Part shown: in pieces, positions 53,075 through 63,100 of the stretch
How the letters are laid out: every line of letters begins with the position of its first letter
Numbering within the stretch: position 1 is the first letter of the stretch
NCBI GenBank assembly: GCA_030606335.1
Contig: JAUWGP010000006.1
Coordinates: 35,797 to 99,796, forward strand
DNA: 64,000 bases
DNA from: Caldifarciminota bacterium
Lineage (GTDB): Bacteria; Hydrothermota; UBA3073
Direction: 5' to 3'
Position numbers and translations under genes: made by a program
Notes under the pieces: model-generated
What the model was told of the DNA's origin: nothing
Database searches by the model: none
Seen by the model: the letters and a program-made list of their open reading frames with translations, nothing else

Positions 53075-54802
53075 TTAATGATCCTTTAATTTAAAGAATT
53101 TCTTATTCTCAAGCCAATTTTCAACCTTATTAAGTGAAAGAGTATTTATCACATCTTCCCTCTCTGCCCATCCCCTTCTTGCAGTCCCAACACCAATTTT
53201 CATCTGGTTAAGTTTATCCTTGCTATGTGCATCTGAGCAGATTGAGAATTTAGTACCGTATTTCTTAGCCTCCCTCACATTTACGTCTGAGAGGTCTAAT
53301 CTGTCAGGATATCCATTTATTTCCATTAAAACGTTATTCTTAGCTGCCTCTTGAAATATCGTTTTCAGGTCAATTTTATATTCTGACCTACCGGATAACA
53401 ACCTGCCAGTTGGATGGGCAAATACATGTATAAAAGAAAATGTAGATATCACATCTCTTGTAAAATCATATCCTTCTTTTCTGTGGTGAATTGCAAGTGT
53501 TATTATATCAAGTTCACGGATTAATTCCTCGGGATACTCAATATGACCCGGTACGAGCTCAAGCTCAATACCTCTAAATATTCTGATTCCTTGCTCCTGC
53601 TCTATTTGTTTACACAACTCATTTCTTTCCTTTAGTTTAGTAAGTGAAAGACCTCCTGCATATTTTGCTCTTTCAGAATGGTCCGTTATACATATATATT
53701 CATAGTCAAGTTCCTTTGCCTTTTTTGCAATTTCTAAAATAGTACTTGTCCCATCTGAATAATTGGAGTGTATGTGAAGATCGCCCTTTATGTCAGAATA
53801 TTCAATAAGTTTGGGAAGAATCCCTTTTATAGCTGCATCTATTTCTCCTGTATCCTCTCTTATCTCCGGAGGAATCCATGGAAGACCAAGTATTTTATAC
53901 ACATCCTCCTCTGTTCGTCCAGCTATCCTTTTTTCATCCCTGTAAACTCCATATTCTGATAACTTTAGTCCCTTTTTTACAGCCAATGTACGAAGATGAA
54001 CATTATGAGGCTTTGAGCCAGTAAAATACTGAATACAGGCACCATATGAATCCTCAGGAACCACACGAAGATCAATCTGTACTGAATGCCCACCTATTGG
54101 AACCATAACTGAAGCCTTCGTATCCCCTGCACCTATTAATTCACTAACAGAAGGCATACTTTTGAAGACATTTATTATCTCCTTATTCCTTGAGGAACCA
54201 GCTGTTATATCTATATCACCGACTGTCTCTTGCATCCTGCGAAGTGAACCACATGGTGTAAACCTAATTTTTGGAAATTTTTTCTTCAAATATGATAATA
54301 CTTCATCAACAATAGTAACTGCATCTCCTATTGATATCCTTTCATGACCTTTTTCATATGCTTGTATAGCCTTCTTCATCTTCTCTATCTTCTTCTCCCC
54401 CATCCCAGCAAGACCTGCAAGGCTTCCATTATCCATAACCCGGATCAGGTCTTTTTTATCTTTGACATCAAGCTTATTATAAGCGAGTGCCAGGGTCTTG
54501 GGACCAATCGATGAAACCTCCATAAGCATGAGTAGTTCCTCTGGTACTTCTTCCATTACTTCCTCATATTTCTTCATCCTGCCTGTTTTCAGGTATTCAT
54601 CGATCTTTTTTGCTATTCCCTCTCCTATTCCGGGTATATCTCGAAGCCTTCCTTCCTTACTAACCGTTTCTATATCCTCGGTCATATCAAAGAGCACCCT
54701 TACCACCTTTTTATATGCATTTATTTTGAACCTGATGTCACCCTTGAATTCGAGTGCATCTGCAATTCTTTGGAACATGTATGCGAGTTCACGATTTTTC
54801 AT
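53075..54802 (-). CDS. polX: DNA polymerase/3'-5' exonuclease PolX with PHP domain
   Basis: Repair polymerase of 575 residues. Residues ~1-85 form the 8-kDa domain with a helix-hairpin-helix (DIPGIGEGIAKKI), and a second HhH follows (SSIGPKTLALAY). The polymerase core carries TPCGSLRRMQETVGDIDI with the metal Asp pair, and the thumb has FTGSKPHNVHLR. From ~340 a PHP domain has GDLHIHSNYSDGTS, CITDHSE, GIELELVPG, VFAHPTG and CSDAH, the metal ligands for 3'-5' exonuclease and AP-type activity. It fits gap filling after UDG and exonuclease III. Confidence 0.95.
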   Translation of the reverse strand: MKNRELAYMFQRIADALEFKGDIRFKINAYKKVVRVLFDMTEDIETVSKEGRLRDIPGIGEGIAKKIDEYLKTGRMKKYEEVMEEVPEELLMLMEVSSIGPKTLALAYNKLDVKDKKDLIRVMDNGSLAGLAGMGEKKIEKMKKAIQAYEKGHERISIGDAVTIVDEVLSYLKKKFPKIRFTPCGSLRRMQETVGDIDITAGSSRNKEIINVFKSMPSVSELIGAGDTKASVMVPIGGHSVQIDLRVVPEDSYGACIQYFTGSKPHNVHLRTLAVKKGLKLSEYGVYRDEKRIAGRTEEDVYKILGLPWIPPEIREDTGEIDAAIKGILPKLIEYSDIKGDLHIHSNYSDGTSTILEIAKKAKELDYEYICITDHSERAKYAGGLSLTKLKERNELCKQIEQEQGIRIFRGIELELVPGHIEYPEELIRELDIITLAIHHRKEGYDFTRDVISTFSFIHVFAHPTGRLLSGRSEYKIDLKTIFQEAAKNNVLMEINGYPDRLDLSDVNVREAKKYGTKFSICSDAHSKDKLNQMKIGVGTARRGWAEREDVINTLSLNKVENWLENKKFFKLKDH

Positions 54803-54912
54803 ATATTAAAGAAATAAATTGGGGGACGCAGATTCTCACAGATTAATATAGATTCTAATTATGTAAAGATAACACGACAACGATTCACTATGCACCAATT
54901 ACTGATAACTGA

Positions 54913-55800
54913 TTACTGATTACTACTTTCATTGCATCTTTTAAGTAGTCTTTCATATTCTTTATCGACATTCATTTGAATAGTTTGTACGTCCTCTTCT
55001 TTTAAATGCCTGAATCTTCCCTGAAGTTTGAGATACTCTATTACTGGGGTACCTTTGGATTTCTTGGATAATTTCCATATCTCACCATTTTCTACCTCAT
55101 ATAAGGGAAAAATATTTGTCTCAACTACAAGCTTTGCAAGTTTTATAGTGTCATCAGGACGACTCCTCCATCCAGTAGGACAGGGTGCAATTATATGGAG
55201 AAATTTCGTTCCCTCACTCTCTTTTGCTTTCTTTACCTTTTTTATCAAATCCTCGGGATATCCTATTGAAGCAGTAGCAGTATAAGAAATGCGGTGTGCA
55301 GCCATAATTGCAACTATATCCTTCTTGGGTCTATTCTTTGGATGTTTGACTGGTGTCGTGGTTGTCCAGGCACCATAAGGTGTGGCTGATGAACGTTGAA
55401 TACCTGTGTTCATATATGCCTCGTTATCGTAACAGACATATATCATATCATCTCCCCTCTCTGCAGCACCTGATAATGCCTGTATTCCTATATCAAAAGT
55501 TCCTCCATCTCCTGCCCAGGCAAGAACTGTGGTTTCCTTACGTCCAAGTACATCAAGACCTGCCTTAATACCCGAGGCAGCAGAAGCAGCTGTTTCAAAG
55601 GCAGTATGCCAAATAGGAACTCCATAAGCAGTATAGGGAAATGGACCATCTATAACCGTACAACAGCATGCAGGTATACTCATAATAGTATTTCTTCCAA
55701 GACCTTTCAGAACAAACCTAACTGCAAGAGTTGCCCCACATCCCTGACAGGCAAGATGACCTGGACTCATTATCTCTTCTTCTGGAATTGTAAGACGCAT
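54913..55800 (-). CDS. porB: Pyruvate:ferredoxin oxidoreductase, beta subunit
   Basis: Thiamine-diphosphate subunit of ~295 residues. LACQGCGATLAVRFVLKGLG carries the first Fe-S cysteines, and AWAGDGGTFDIGIQALSGA with YVCYDNEAYMNTG forms the TPP motif. SSATPYGAWTTTTPV and IIAPCPTGWRSRP are typical of pyruvate-specific Por. The ATG at 55800 follows GGGGGG. It is last in the order porG-porD-porA-porB and is separated from porA by a repeat-bearing gap. Confidence 0.94.
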   Translation of the reverse strand: MRLTIPEEEIMSPGHLACQGCGATLAVRFVLKGLGRNTIMSIPACCCTVIDGPFPYTAYGVPIWHTAFETAASAASGIKAGLDVLGRKETTVLAWAGDGGTFDIGIQALSGAAERGDDMIYVCYDNEAYMNTGIQRSSATPYGAWTTTTPVKHPKNRPKKDIVAIMAAHRISYTATASIGYPEDLIKKVKKAKESEGTKFLHIIAPCPTGWRSRPDDTIKLAKLVVETNIFPLYEVENGEIWKLSKKSKGTPVIEYLKLQGRFRHLKEEDVQTIQMNVDKEYERLLKRCNESSNQ

Positions 55801-55891
55801 AGAACCCCCCTGCAAAAATAAATATCAAAGTTCAAAAATCAAAATTTAAAAAATGTTCAATTTGCCGTCCAACTTGTACTCTATTCCCTAC

Positions 55892-55918
55892 TTATCGCGA
55901 CCGGGCGGTCGCTCCTAT
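55892..55918 (-). repeat. REP-like element between porA and porB
   Basis: On the minus strand ATAGGAGCGACCGCCC then GGTCGCGATAA. It shares the (T)AGGAG start and CGATA end with the copies at 26263 and 30243. Degenerate ATTACTGATTAC repeats follow at ~55925-55985 and recur at ~54885-54930. Confidence 0.75.
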
Positions 55919-55984
55919 CAGCAAATTGGTTATCGGTAATCAGTGATTAAGAGCCTTTAGTTACCGATTACTGGTTACTGATTA

Positions 55985-57139
55985 CTATCCCTTCTTCAGC
56001 CCTATCCAGATAAGTTCTTCTGGTGTATCACTCTCTTCTGTTCTCTTTACTATTTCCATCACAGTTTCAGGTGTTACATCCCTTCCTCCAAGTCCAGCAA
56101 TGTATCCCCATATCGGTGGTCTGTTAGAGTTGTTATAGAGTGCAGATTTTACCTCTGCAAAGAATATACCGCTGTGACCAAAGGAGATATTCCTATCAAT
56201 ACAGGCAACCTTCTTGGCACCACCCAGTACATCTCTGACTTCATCAATGGGGAACGGTCTGAATACCCTTATCTTAAGAAGTCCTACCTTCTTTCCTTTT
56301 TCTCGTAAGATATCCACAGCTATCCGTGCAGTACCAGTTATTGTTCCCGATGTTATGAGTATTAAATCTGCATCCTCACACTTATAATCTTCAACTAATC
56401 CATATCCTCTATCAAAAAGATTTTCAAATTCTTCATTTGCCTTCTTCCACTCGTCTCTTGCCTTATTCATTGCAACTTCTATTTTGTATCTGAGCTCGTA
56501 ATACCACTTTGAATCTGTCAGACTACCAAATGTATGAGGATCATCTGGGTCAAGCCTATATGGAGGATTGAATGCTGGCAGATATTCATCTACCAGACTC
56601 TGTTCAGGTATGTCAACCGGTTCATATGTATGTGATAGATAAAAGGCATCAAGAACAACCATACAGGGTAAAAGCAACTTTTCAGAAACTCTGAAAGATT
56701 GTATAACTGTATCCTGAACCTCCTGATTAGACTCACAATAAACCTGCATTATACCTGTATCTCTTTCAGAAAGAGAATCATTTTGCTCAGTCCAGATTGA
56801 CCAGGGTGGTCCCATGGCACGGTTTATGTTTCCAAGCACAATGGGAGTTCTTGCACCTACTGCCCAGTGAATCATCTCATGCATTAATGCAAGTCCCTGG
56901 GCTGACGTTGCAGTAAAAGCCCTTGCACCTACAGCTGATGCACCTATGGAAGCAGCCATAGCAGAATGTTCTGATTCGACCTTAACAAACTTTGCATCGA
57001 GTTCCCCATTAGCACACATTTCAGAAAGTAGTTCAACAACTTGTGTCTGCGGAGTTATAGGATATGCAGCTATAACCTGAACTCTTGATAATTTTGCTCC
57101 ATATGAGAGTGCGTGATTACCCATTATTACCTTCATCAT
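55985..57139 (-). CDS. porA: Pyruvate:ferredoxin oxidoreductase, alpha subunit
   Basis: 384 residues, the pyrimidine-binding subunit. It shows IAAYPITPQTQVVELLSE, ESEHSAMAASIGASAVGARAF, TATSAQGLALMHEMIHWAVG, DAFYLSHTYEPVDIP and IDRNISFGHSGIFFAE. Two adjacent ATGs at 57139 and 57136 follow GGAGG; they overlap the TGA stop of porD, so translation is coupled. A longer frame to 57199 is only porD overlap. Confidence 0.94.
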   Translation of the reverse strand: MMKVIMGNHALSYGAKLSRVQVIAAYPITPQTQVVELLSEMCANGELDAKFVKVESEHSAMAASIGASAVGARAFTATSAQGLALMHEMIHWAVGARTPIVLGNINRAMGPPWSIWTEQNDSLSERDTGIMQVYCESNQEVQDTVIQSFRVSEKLLLPCMVVLDAFYLSHTYEPVDIPEQSLVDEYLPAFNPPYRLDPDDPHTFGSLTDSKWYYELRYKIEVAMNKARDEWKKANEEFENLFDRGYGLVEDYKCEDADLILITSGTITGTARIAVDILREKGKKVGLLKIRVFRPFPIDEVRDVLGGAKKVACIDRNISFGHSGIFFAEVKSALYNNSNRPPIWGYIAGLGGRDVTPETVMEIVKRTEESDTPEELIWIGLKKG

Positions 57140-57429
57140 CTTTCCTCCCTGTGCATAGTTATAGCCTTCCTGGGACACTCTTCTACACATATTCCGCATC
57201 CCTTACAGTAGTCATAGTCAATCACTGGAGAACCGTCTTCTTTAAGTAAAATTGCAGGTTCTGGACAGAACTTCCAGCAAATCCCACAGGGTTTACATTT
57301 ATCATAATCTATTATAGGCTTCAAGTTCCTCCATGATGCGGTCTTATTCACCCGCATGCTCGAAAGCGATACAGCCATCTCTGGCATATCGTCCACTCCC
57401 TTCCAGTCGATCTTCTTAGCCTCTGACAT
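57136..57429 (-). CDS. porD: Pyruvate:ferredoxin oxidoreductase, delta subunit
   Basis: A 97-residue ferredoxin subunit carrying electrons from the TPP site. Two [4Fe-4S] motifs are present: CKPCGICWKFCPEP and CKGCGICVEECPRK. The N-terminal ~40 residues are the usual Por-specific extension. Its stop overlaps the porA start. Confidence 0.94.
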   Translation of the reverse strand: MSEAKKIDWKGVDDMPEMAVSLSSMRVNKTASWRNLKPIIDYDKCKPCGICWKFCPEPAILLKEDGSPVIDYDYCKGCGICVEECPRKAITMHREER

Positions 57430-57480
57430 ATAACCCCCCGGTAAATCAGATTAAAAATCAATGATTATATATTAAATACT

Positions 57481-57612
57481 TGTTAGTTGGTTGGTTAGTT
57501 TGTTAGTTAGTTTGTTAGTATCGTAGTCTGTTGGTCTATTAGTTTGTTGGGTTGTTGGTTAGCTACTTTGTTTGGTCCTGTCCAACTAACCAACTTACAA
57601 ACTTACCAACTA
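57481..57612. repeat. Degenerate GTTAGTTTGTTAG repeats between porD and porG
   Basis: Iterated variants of GTTAGTTTGTTAG on the left and the reverse complement (ACTAACCAACTTACAAAC) on the right, giving a weak long-range inverted repeat within the por operon. It is like the block at 3110-3167. Confidence 0.65.
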
Positions 57613-57617
57613 ACAAA

Positions 57618-58169
57618 CTATTCCAACATTGTATTATCATATGCTTCTTTCGCAGCCATTGCATTCTCTTCAGGTTTTGCAGGCGATTCTTCCTTTATTG
57701 CTTGTAGAATCGAGTTTAATCCAACTGTCTGAGTAGCCTTTATAAAAGCTCCTATTATTGCTGTATTGACGATTGGTGCAGCCTTTGAACCAAGACGATG
57801 TTTAATAGCAATCTCGGTAGCATCTACAGTTGCAATTTTGAAGTTTCCCTTTATATCTATCTTGTCTGGAGATTTAGAGGAATTTATAATTATCCATCCA
57901 CCATCTTTCAAACCTTCGGTTACATTTATCTGTCCTAATAGTGTCGGATCGAGAATTATGATATGGTCGGGTTTATATATCCTGTAATGGGCACCTATGG
58001 GTTTTGTATCTATTCTTAAGAAAGCGGTCACAGGCTGCCCTCTTCGTTCGACACCAAACTCAGGGAATGCCTGAGCCCATTTACCGTCTTTCAAAATCGC
58101 AGAGGCAAGCATTTTAGAGGCAACCACACTTCCCTGTCCTCCTCTGCCGTGTAACCTCACTTCTATCAT
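57618..58169 (-). CDS. porG: Pyruvate:ferredoxin oxidoreductase, gamma subunit
   Basis: 183 residues. It begins EVRLHGRGGQGSVVASKMLA, the conserved gamma-subunit motif, followed by WAQAFPEFGVERRGQPVTAF and ILDPTLLGQINVTEGLKDGG. It is first in the por gene order. The 188-bp gap to porD is filled mostly by short repeats. A GGGGG site precedes the ATG. Confidence 0.94.
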   Translation of the reverse strand: MIEVRLHGRGGQGSVVASKMLASAILKDGKWAQAFPEFGVERRGQPVTAFLRIDTKPIGAHYRIYKPDHIIILDPTLLGQINVTEGLKDGGWIIINSSKSPDKIDIKGNFKIATVDATEIAIKHRLGSKAAPIVNTAIIGAFIKATQTVGLNSILQAIKEESPAKPEENAMAAKEAYDNTMLE

Positions 58170-58260
58170 AAAACCCCCAATAGTAATATCAAAAATTAAA
58201 GATTAAAAATCAAAATAATCATTGGTTTATTTGGTTTGTATTTCTTAACTAGAAATTCGA

Positions 58261-58342
58261 CATTAGTAATTAGAAATTTGTAATCTCTCATCCCTCTTCT
58301 TGCAAGGCTAAAGCCTTGCCCTACTCCCTCTTCCCCGTTTCT
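58261..58342. repeat. 82-bp direct repeat, copy 1
   Basis: Nearly identical to 58454-58535 (about two mismatches seen). It contains the palindrome GCAAGGCTAAAGCCTTGC followed by CCTAC; read on the other strand this is GTAGGGCAAGGCTTTAGCC, a REP-like form. Confidence 0.85.
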
Positions 58343-58453
58343 TCTTGGTCTGTTGTCTGCCTGCCCTGCCTGCCATATGTAATGTATAACTTTATTACAT
58401 TATGGTTGGAGCGAAGCGACTTTACGGGGTAGTCTGTGGTCTATTGTCTTTTC

Positions 58454-58535
58454 CATTAGTAATTAGAAATTTGTAATCTTACATCCCTCTTCTTGCAAGG
58501 CTAAAGCCTTGCCCTACTCCCTCTTCCCCGTTTCT
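58454..58535. repeat. 82-bp direct repeat, copy 2
   Basis: Second copy, offset by 193 bp. The rest of the 58170-58604 gap holds no gene, only short runs such as CTGCCTGCCCTGCCTGCC (~58360) and GAGCGAAGCGAC (~58410). Confidence 0.85.
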
Positions 58536-58604
58536 CGTCCTACGCCCTATTTATCCCGTGGAATTAATTATCTATTCCACTGGGACGCTCTACTCCCTAC
58601 TATT

Positions 58605-59135
58605 CTACGGCTCTACACCCTCATCATAGTGTTCATTAAAGTAGTTCTTGTACTTAGAAGCTGTTACCTCATCCCTTATTAATATACTTGCTTCATAATT
58701 TGTACCAAATGCAGAAGCCGTCCAGTTATGAGAACCGAGAACAACAACACCATCATCAATAATTATTAGTTTTGTATGAGAATATTTATCTGCCTTTTTT
58801 ACAGATATACCTCTTATCTTGAGATACTCTATCGCCTTGATGTTACCTATTTCTATAGTATTTAGAAGAACTCTGATATCTATACCCCTCGAGTATGCAT
58901 CTGATATTGCTGAAAATAATCCCCCGGGTTCCCCAAAGTTTTCTGTTGTATCACTTACAAGGAACATCATAACCTCAATCGAATTTTCTGCATTATCGAT
59001 AAGGGATTTGACCATAGAATAGTAATCGCTATCGAGAATTGTTGTAATCTCCTGAAATGTTTCATCCGCTTTCTCATTGCATCCTGTAAGTATAAATATT
59101 AGTATGAGTGTAATATAAAGAAGTATATCTCTCAT
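58605..59135 (-). CDS. Phospholipase D-like (single HKD) lipoprotein
   Basis: 176 residues. The lipoprotein signal ends in FILTGC. One HKD motif, HTKLIIIDDGVVVLGSHNWT, matches HxKx4Dx6GS, so an active enzyme would need to dimerise, as the Nuc/PLD-like endonucleases do. VMMFLVSDTTEN and DIRVLLNTIEIG are also typical. It may be a periplasmic or surface nuclease. It lies five bases after the HtrA gene's stop, so they form one unit. Confidence 0.88.
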   Translation of the reverse strand: MRDILLYITLILIFILTGCNEKADETFQEITTILDSDYYSMVKSLIDNAENSIEVMMFLVSDTTENFGEPGGLFSAISDAYSRGIDIRVLLNTIEIGNIKAIEYLKIRGISVKKADKYSHTKLIIIDDGVVVLGSHNWTASAFGTNYEASILIRDEVTASKYKNYFNEHYDEGVEP

Positions 59136-59140
59136 TTTTG

Positions 59141-60238
59141 TTATCTCTTTCCAACTATTAACTCACCCATGTATTCCTTACCATTTCTAATGACATGTAT
59201 TTTTATCCTATCCCCGGCTTGTAGTTGACCCTTTAATATATTAAAATCCTTTATACTATTGATATCCTTCTTGCTAATTTTATATATTATATCACCTGCC
59301 TCAAAACCTACATCCCATGCTGGACTACTTTTATCTATGGATGCAACTATAACACCATTACTAATCGGGCTATCGAGTACAAATGCCATAAGTGGAGAAA
59401 GATTCTGAACCTGCAAGCCGATCCAGACTCTTTGACCTTCTCCCTTTAATATTTCCTGCATCGTATTCTTTGCAGTATTTGCTGGTATAGCAAAACCTAT
59501 ACCAATTGAACCTCCGCTTTCGCTGAATATAAAAGTATTTATACCGATAACCTCTCCGTTAGCATTTACAAGTGGTCCCCCACTATTTCCCGGATTTATT
59601 GCAGCATCTGTCTGTATCATAGTCCTGTATACTCTTTCATCAATCTGAGAGTTTATATTTCTATTTATTCCACTTATTACACCACAACTTACTGTTGGTT
59701 CTGGATTTTCAAGAAGAAAGCCATATGGATTCCCGATTGCAATTGCCCACTCTCCAATTAGTAAACTGTCAGTATTACCAAGAGTAGCAAAAGGAAGATT
59801 TTTACTATCTATTTTCAATACAGCAAGATCTACCTCCTTCGAGATTCCAATAACCCGTGCATCATATTCCTCACCAGAAGAAAGTGTAACCTTTGCTATG
59901 TTTGCATCTTCAACCACATGCTGGTTTGTAAGAATATATCCATCCTCTGAGACAATAAAACCTGAACCAAGACTCTCAAAGGTTCTTTCATATAGAGGAC
60001 CTGGAAAGAAGAAGTCATAAAAGGAGTCTCTGAAAAGAGGAGCAGCTCTAACATATTCTTTTCTTAATACACTAACTGAGACAACTGCAGGAGAAACCTT
60101 CTCAGCAGCCGTAACTATTGCAGTCCTTCTCGAGTTATATATAGCATCTGTTTCATTAGAGTCTACTGATTGGGGTATAATAAAGGTAAGGAGTAGTAAT
60201 AAATAACATAATCTATAAAGGTAGGTGTTTTTACACAT
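59141..60238 (-). CDS. HtrA/DegP-like serine protease with PDZ domain
   Basis: About 365 residues. A signal peptide or anchor (LCYLLLLLTFIIP) precedes a trypsin-like domain. The triad His is in LTNQHVVEDA, Asp in VDLAVLKID and Ser in INPGNSGGPLV, with IAIGNPYGF and IGFAIPANTA as family landmarks. One PDZ domain (~270-365; SPAWDVGFEAGDIIYKI) ends the protein. It performs quality control of envelope proteins. I use the ATG at 60238; the longer frame starts with TTG at 60268. Confidence 0.92.
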   Translation of the reverse strand: MCKNTYLYRLCYLLLLLTFIIPQSVDSNETDAIYNSRRTAIVTAAEKVSPAVVSVSVLRKEYVRAAPLFRDSFYDFFFPGPLYERTFESLGSGFIVSEDGYILTNQHVVEDANIAKVTLSSGEEYDARVIGISKEVDLAVLKIDSKNLPFATLGNTDSLLIGEWAIAIGNPYGFLLENPEPTVSCGVISGINRNINSQIDERVYRTMIQTDAAINPGNSGGPLVNANGEVIGINTFIFSESGGSIGIGFAIPANTAKNTMQEILKGEGQRVWIGLQVQNLSPLMAFVLDSPISNGVIVASIDKSSPAWDVGFEAGDIIYKISKKDINSIKDFNILKGQLQAGDRIKIHVIRNGKEYMGELIVGKR

Positions 60239-60268
60239 AACAAGATAAACTAAAACCAAATAAATCAA

Positions 60269-60475
60269 ATTTTAGATTCACGAGCCTAAATATTATAAAA
60301 ATTATTCATTAAAACTATTATTTCAAGAATTAACCTTTTTTATGCTACTTGTGACAGGTAATCCCTTAATTTTATTTTTTGGAAATAATGTTGAGTATTT
60401 TACTAATTTTATCTTTTCATACTCTATTTTCTTAATAGGATAGGAAATATAAAAATGAAATTTTAAGATCTAATG
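60269..60475. other. AT-rich intergenic stretch, nothing recognised
   Basis: 207 bp of AT-rich sequence. A TATAAT-like box on the minus strand (60297-60292) lacks a matching -35. Confidence 0.4.
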
Positions 60476-62767
60476 CTATTCTATTATTGCCAGTTTGATG
60501 GATTGGTTTGTAAATCCATTTTCTAATCTCAAGAAATAAATACCACTTGCAAAACCCGAAGTGGGCAATCTGAACGTATGCTCCCCGGGAGCGAGTTGGT
60601 TCAAAGAAAAAGTCCTGACCCTTTGTCCGAGGAGATTATAAAGACCTAATACAATATTGTCTTGCTGTGGAAGATCGAACCACAAAACAATGTAGTTGCC
60701 TCTTACTGGATTCTGCATAATCCGTAAGTCCAAATGGAAGACTATATCATTTGATTCCTCTACACCGTAAAGCAAATTTTCATAAATCTGAAGCCCAACA
60801 TCCCAATCTGCGACATATGCGTATGCGCCGGAAACCGCAACAGCATTAGCCCAGCTAGGTGTATCGTAATAGCCCGCTTCTGTAGGTGATGAGGGTGTTG
60901 ATATATCAATTACACAAAGCCCAGAATAACCATCTACTACATATGCGTATGCGTCGGAAACTGCAACACCATAAGCCCGGTCAGGTGTGTTATAATAGCC
61001 TACTTCAGTGGGTGATGAGGGTGTTGATATATCAATTACACGAAGCCCAGCATAATTATCTGCGATATATGCGTATGAGCCAGAAACCGCTACAGCCTCG
61101 GCATAGCCAGGTGTCTCATAATAGCCCACTTCTGTAGGTGATGAGGGCGTTGATATATCAATTACACGAAGCCCAGCACCCCAATAAGCGACATATGCAT
61201 AATACGCAGCAACCGAAACACCGATAACACAGATACTAGAATGCTAATAACCTACTTCAGTGGGTGATGAGGGTGTTGATATATCAATTACACGGAGCCC
61301 AGCATACCAATCTGCTACATATGCATAGGAACCAGCCGCATCAACACCACAAGCATGGCCAGGTGTCTTATAATTGCCCACTTCAGTAGGTGATGAGGGT
61401 GTTGATATATCAACTACACGAAGCCCAGAATCACAATCCGCGACATATGCATAAGAGCCAGAAACCGTAACACCCATAGCCGCGCCAGGTGTATCGTAAT
61501 AGCCCACTTCAGTGGGTGATGAGGGTGTTGATATATCAATTACACGAAGCCCAGCACCCCTATCCGCGACATATGCATAAGAGCCAGAAACCGTAACACC
61601 TAGAGCACAGCCAGGTGCATCGTAATAGCCCACTTCAGTGGGTGATGAGGGTGTTGATATATCAATTACACGAAGCCCAGCATAATCATCTGCGATATAT
61701 ACATAAGAGCCAGAAACCGTAACAGCATTAGCCCCGCCAGGTGTATCGTAATAGCCCACTTCAGTAGGTGATGAGGGTGTTGATATATCAATTACACGAA
61801 GCCCAGCATAATTATCTGCGATATATGCGTATGAGCCAGAAACCGCAACACCCCGAGCCCAGCCAGATGTATCATAATAACCCGCTTCTGTAGGTGATGA
61901 GTGTGTTGATATATCAATTACACGAAGCCCAGCACCACCATCTGCTACATATGCATAAGAGCCAGAAACCCCAACACCATTAGCCCAGCCAGGTGTATCG
62001 TAATAGCCCACTTCTGTAGGTGATGAGGGTGTTGATATATCAATTACACGAAGCCCAGCATCCCAATTTGCGACATATGCGTATGAGCCAACCACCGCAA
62101 CACCCCGAGCCGAGCCAGGTGTCTCATAATAACCCACTTCTGTGGGTGATGAGGGTGTTGATATATCAATTACACGAAGCCCAGCACCACCATCTGCTAC
62201 ATATGCGTATGAGCCAGAAACCGCAACAGCATAAGCCCTACCAGGTGTATCATAATAGCCTAATTTTATGGGTAGAGAAGTATTTTTAATATCCCAGAGC
62301 TCAAGTCCTGACTCCCTTGCTGTCACATAAAGTATGGAATCGGATTCTTTATAAAAAAGACTGTAAACAATCCCTCTTCTATGGATGTCTTCTGACAGCT
62401 TTTGTGGATTATATGGGTTCTGTAGATTTAATATATAGACCCCGCCTCCTGAGCCGCAAAAGCAAATATTTCTCAAAGAATCATATGCGACCGTAAAGGA
62501 TGGACCGAATGGCCAGTTTCCGATAAACCTGACATTCAATGAATCAAACGATTTCTCATCTGTATCCCTGCTTCTGATATATTGAGACTGGGAAGTCTCT
62601 CCTACTCCAAAAATATCTATGGGAAACCCTCGCATCTGGTGGGATTGATAATCCCCTGACTTGTCCGGGTAACACAAAAAGCCAGTCCCTTTGGTTAGAT
62701 CTGCATAAGCCACAACATTACCTGTGATGGTAACCCCAACCATCAATATTAATATATGCTTCCACAT
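60476..62767 (-). pseudogene. LVIVD-type beta-propeller protein gene interrupted by one in-frame TAG
   Basis: A single reading frame of about 763 codons with one stop, TAG at 61244-61246. The upstream part (62767-61244) has a signal peptide (KHILILMVGVTITG), two degenerate N-terminal repeats and eight 42-residue units of the form YYDTPGxAxGVAVSGSYAYVADxxAGLRVIDISTPSSPTEVG (split here as in the family pattern). The ninth unit holds the stop and is degraded (HSSICVIGVSVAAYYAYVAYW). Units 10-12 and a C-terminal sorting domain (GLYNLLGQRVRTFSL, GIYFLRLENG) continue in frame. An intact copy would be a secreted propeller or solenoid. TAG is a normal stop for other genes here, so readthrough is unproven. 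Confidence 0.85.
60872..62257 (-). repeat. Eleven tandem 126-bp coding repeats
   Basis: Eleven complete 126-bp units encode the 42-residue motif, plus a partial twelfth to about 60790. The segment encoding LRVIDISTPSSPTEVG is almost identical between units. Confidence 0.9.
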
Positions 62768-63100
62768 ATCACCTCTTTGCTTTTTGCAACCTAAAGGCTG
62801 TGGCTACTTTTTGTACAGTTTAGAACCCACACTTTCGACGAGATAGGCGTTCCCGCAAGGTGTTCCTTCGCTACTCCAAGTTCTAGATATTTAGAAACAT
62901 AACCAGTCTCTTCCTTCCAAATAAGTGATATAAAGTTATAGGACTTCATTTAACCTCAAGGTGTAAATAAAAAAAGTTGTTGCGTGTTAAGAAAGGTAAT
63001 TTTCCTCTTACATTAGCAAGCTAATGCACTCCGTTTTTTCAGGATTGTAATTGGAGTGCCCCGCCAAAGCGGTGCAGTGGCTTACCACAACTAAAGCAAA
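62768..63100. other. Intergenic region with small palindromes
   Basis: 333 bp, no gene. CATTAG-CAAG-CTAATG forms a hairpin near 63018-63033. GGAGTGCCCCGCC/AAAGCGGTGC at ~63052-63074 resembles the palindrome inside the radical SAM gene. Confidence 0.5.

Noticed and set aside
60872..62257. Regular 126-bp repeats considered as a CRISPR-like array
   Set aside because: They are coding repeats without unique spacers, encoding a 42-residue propeller motif.
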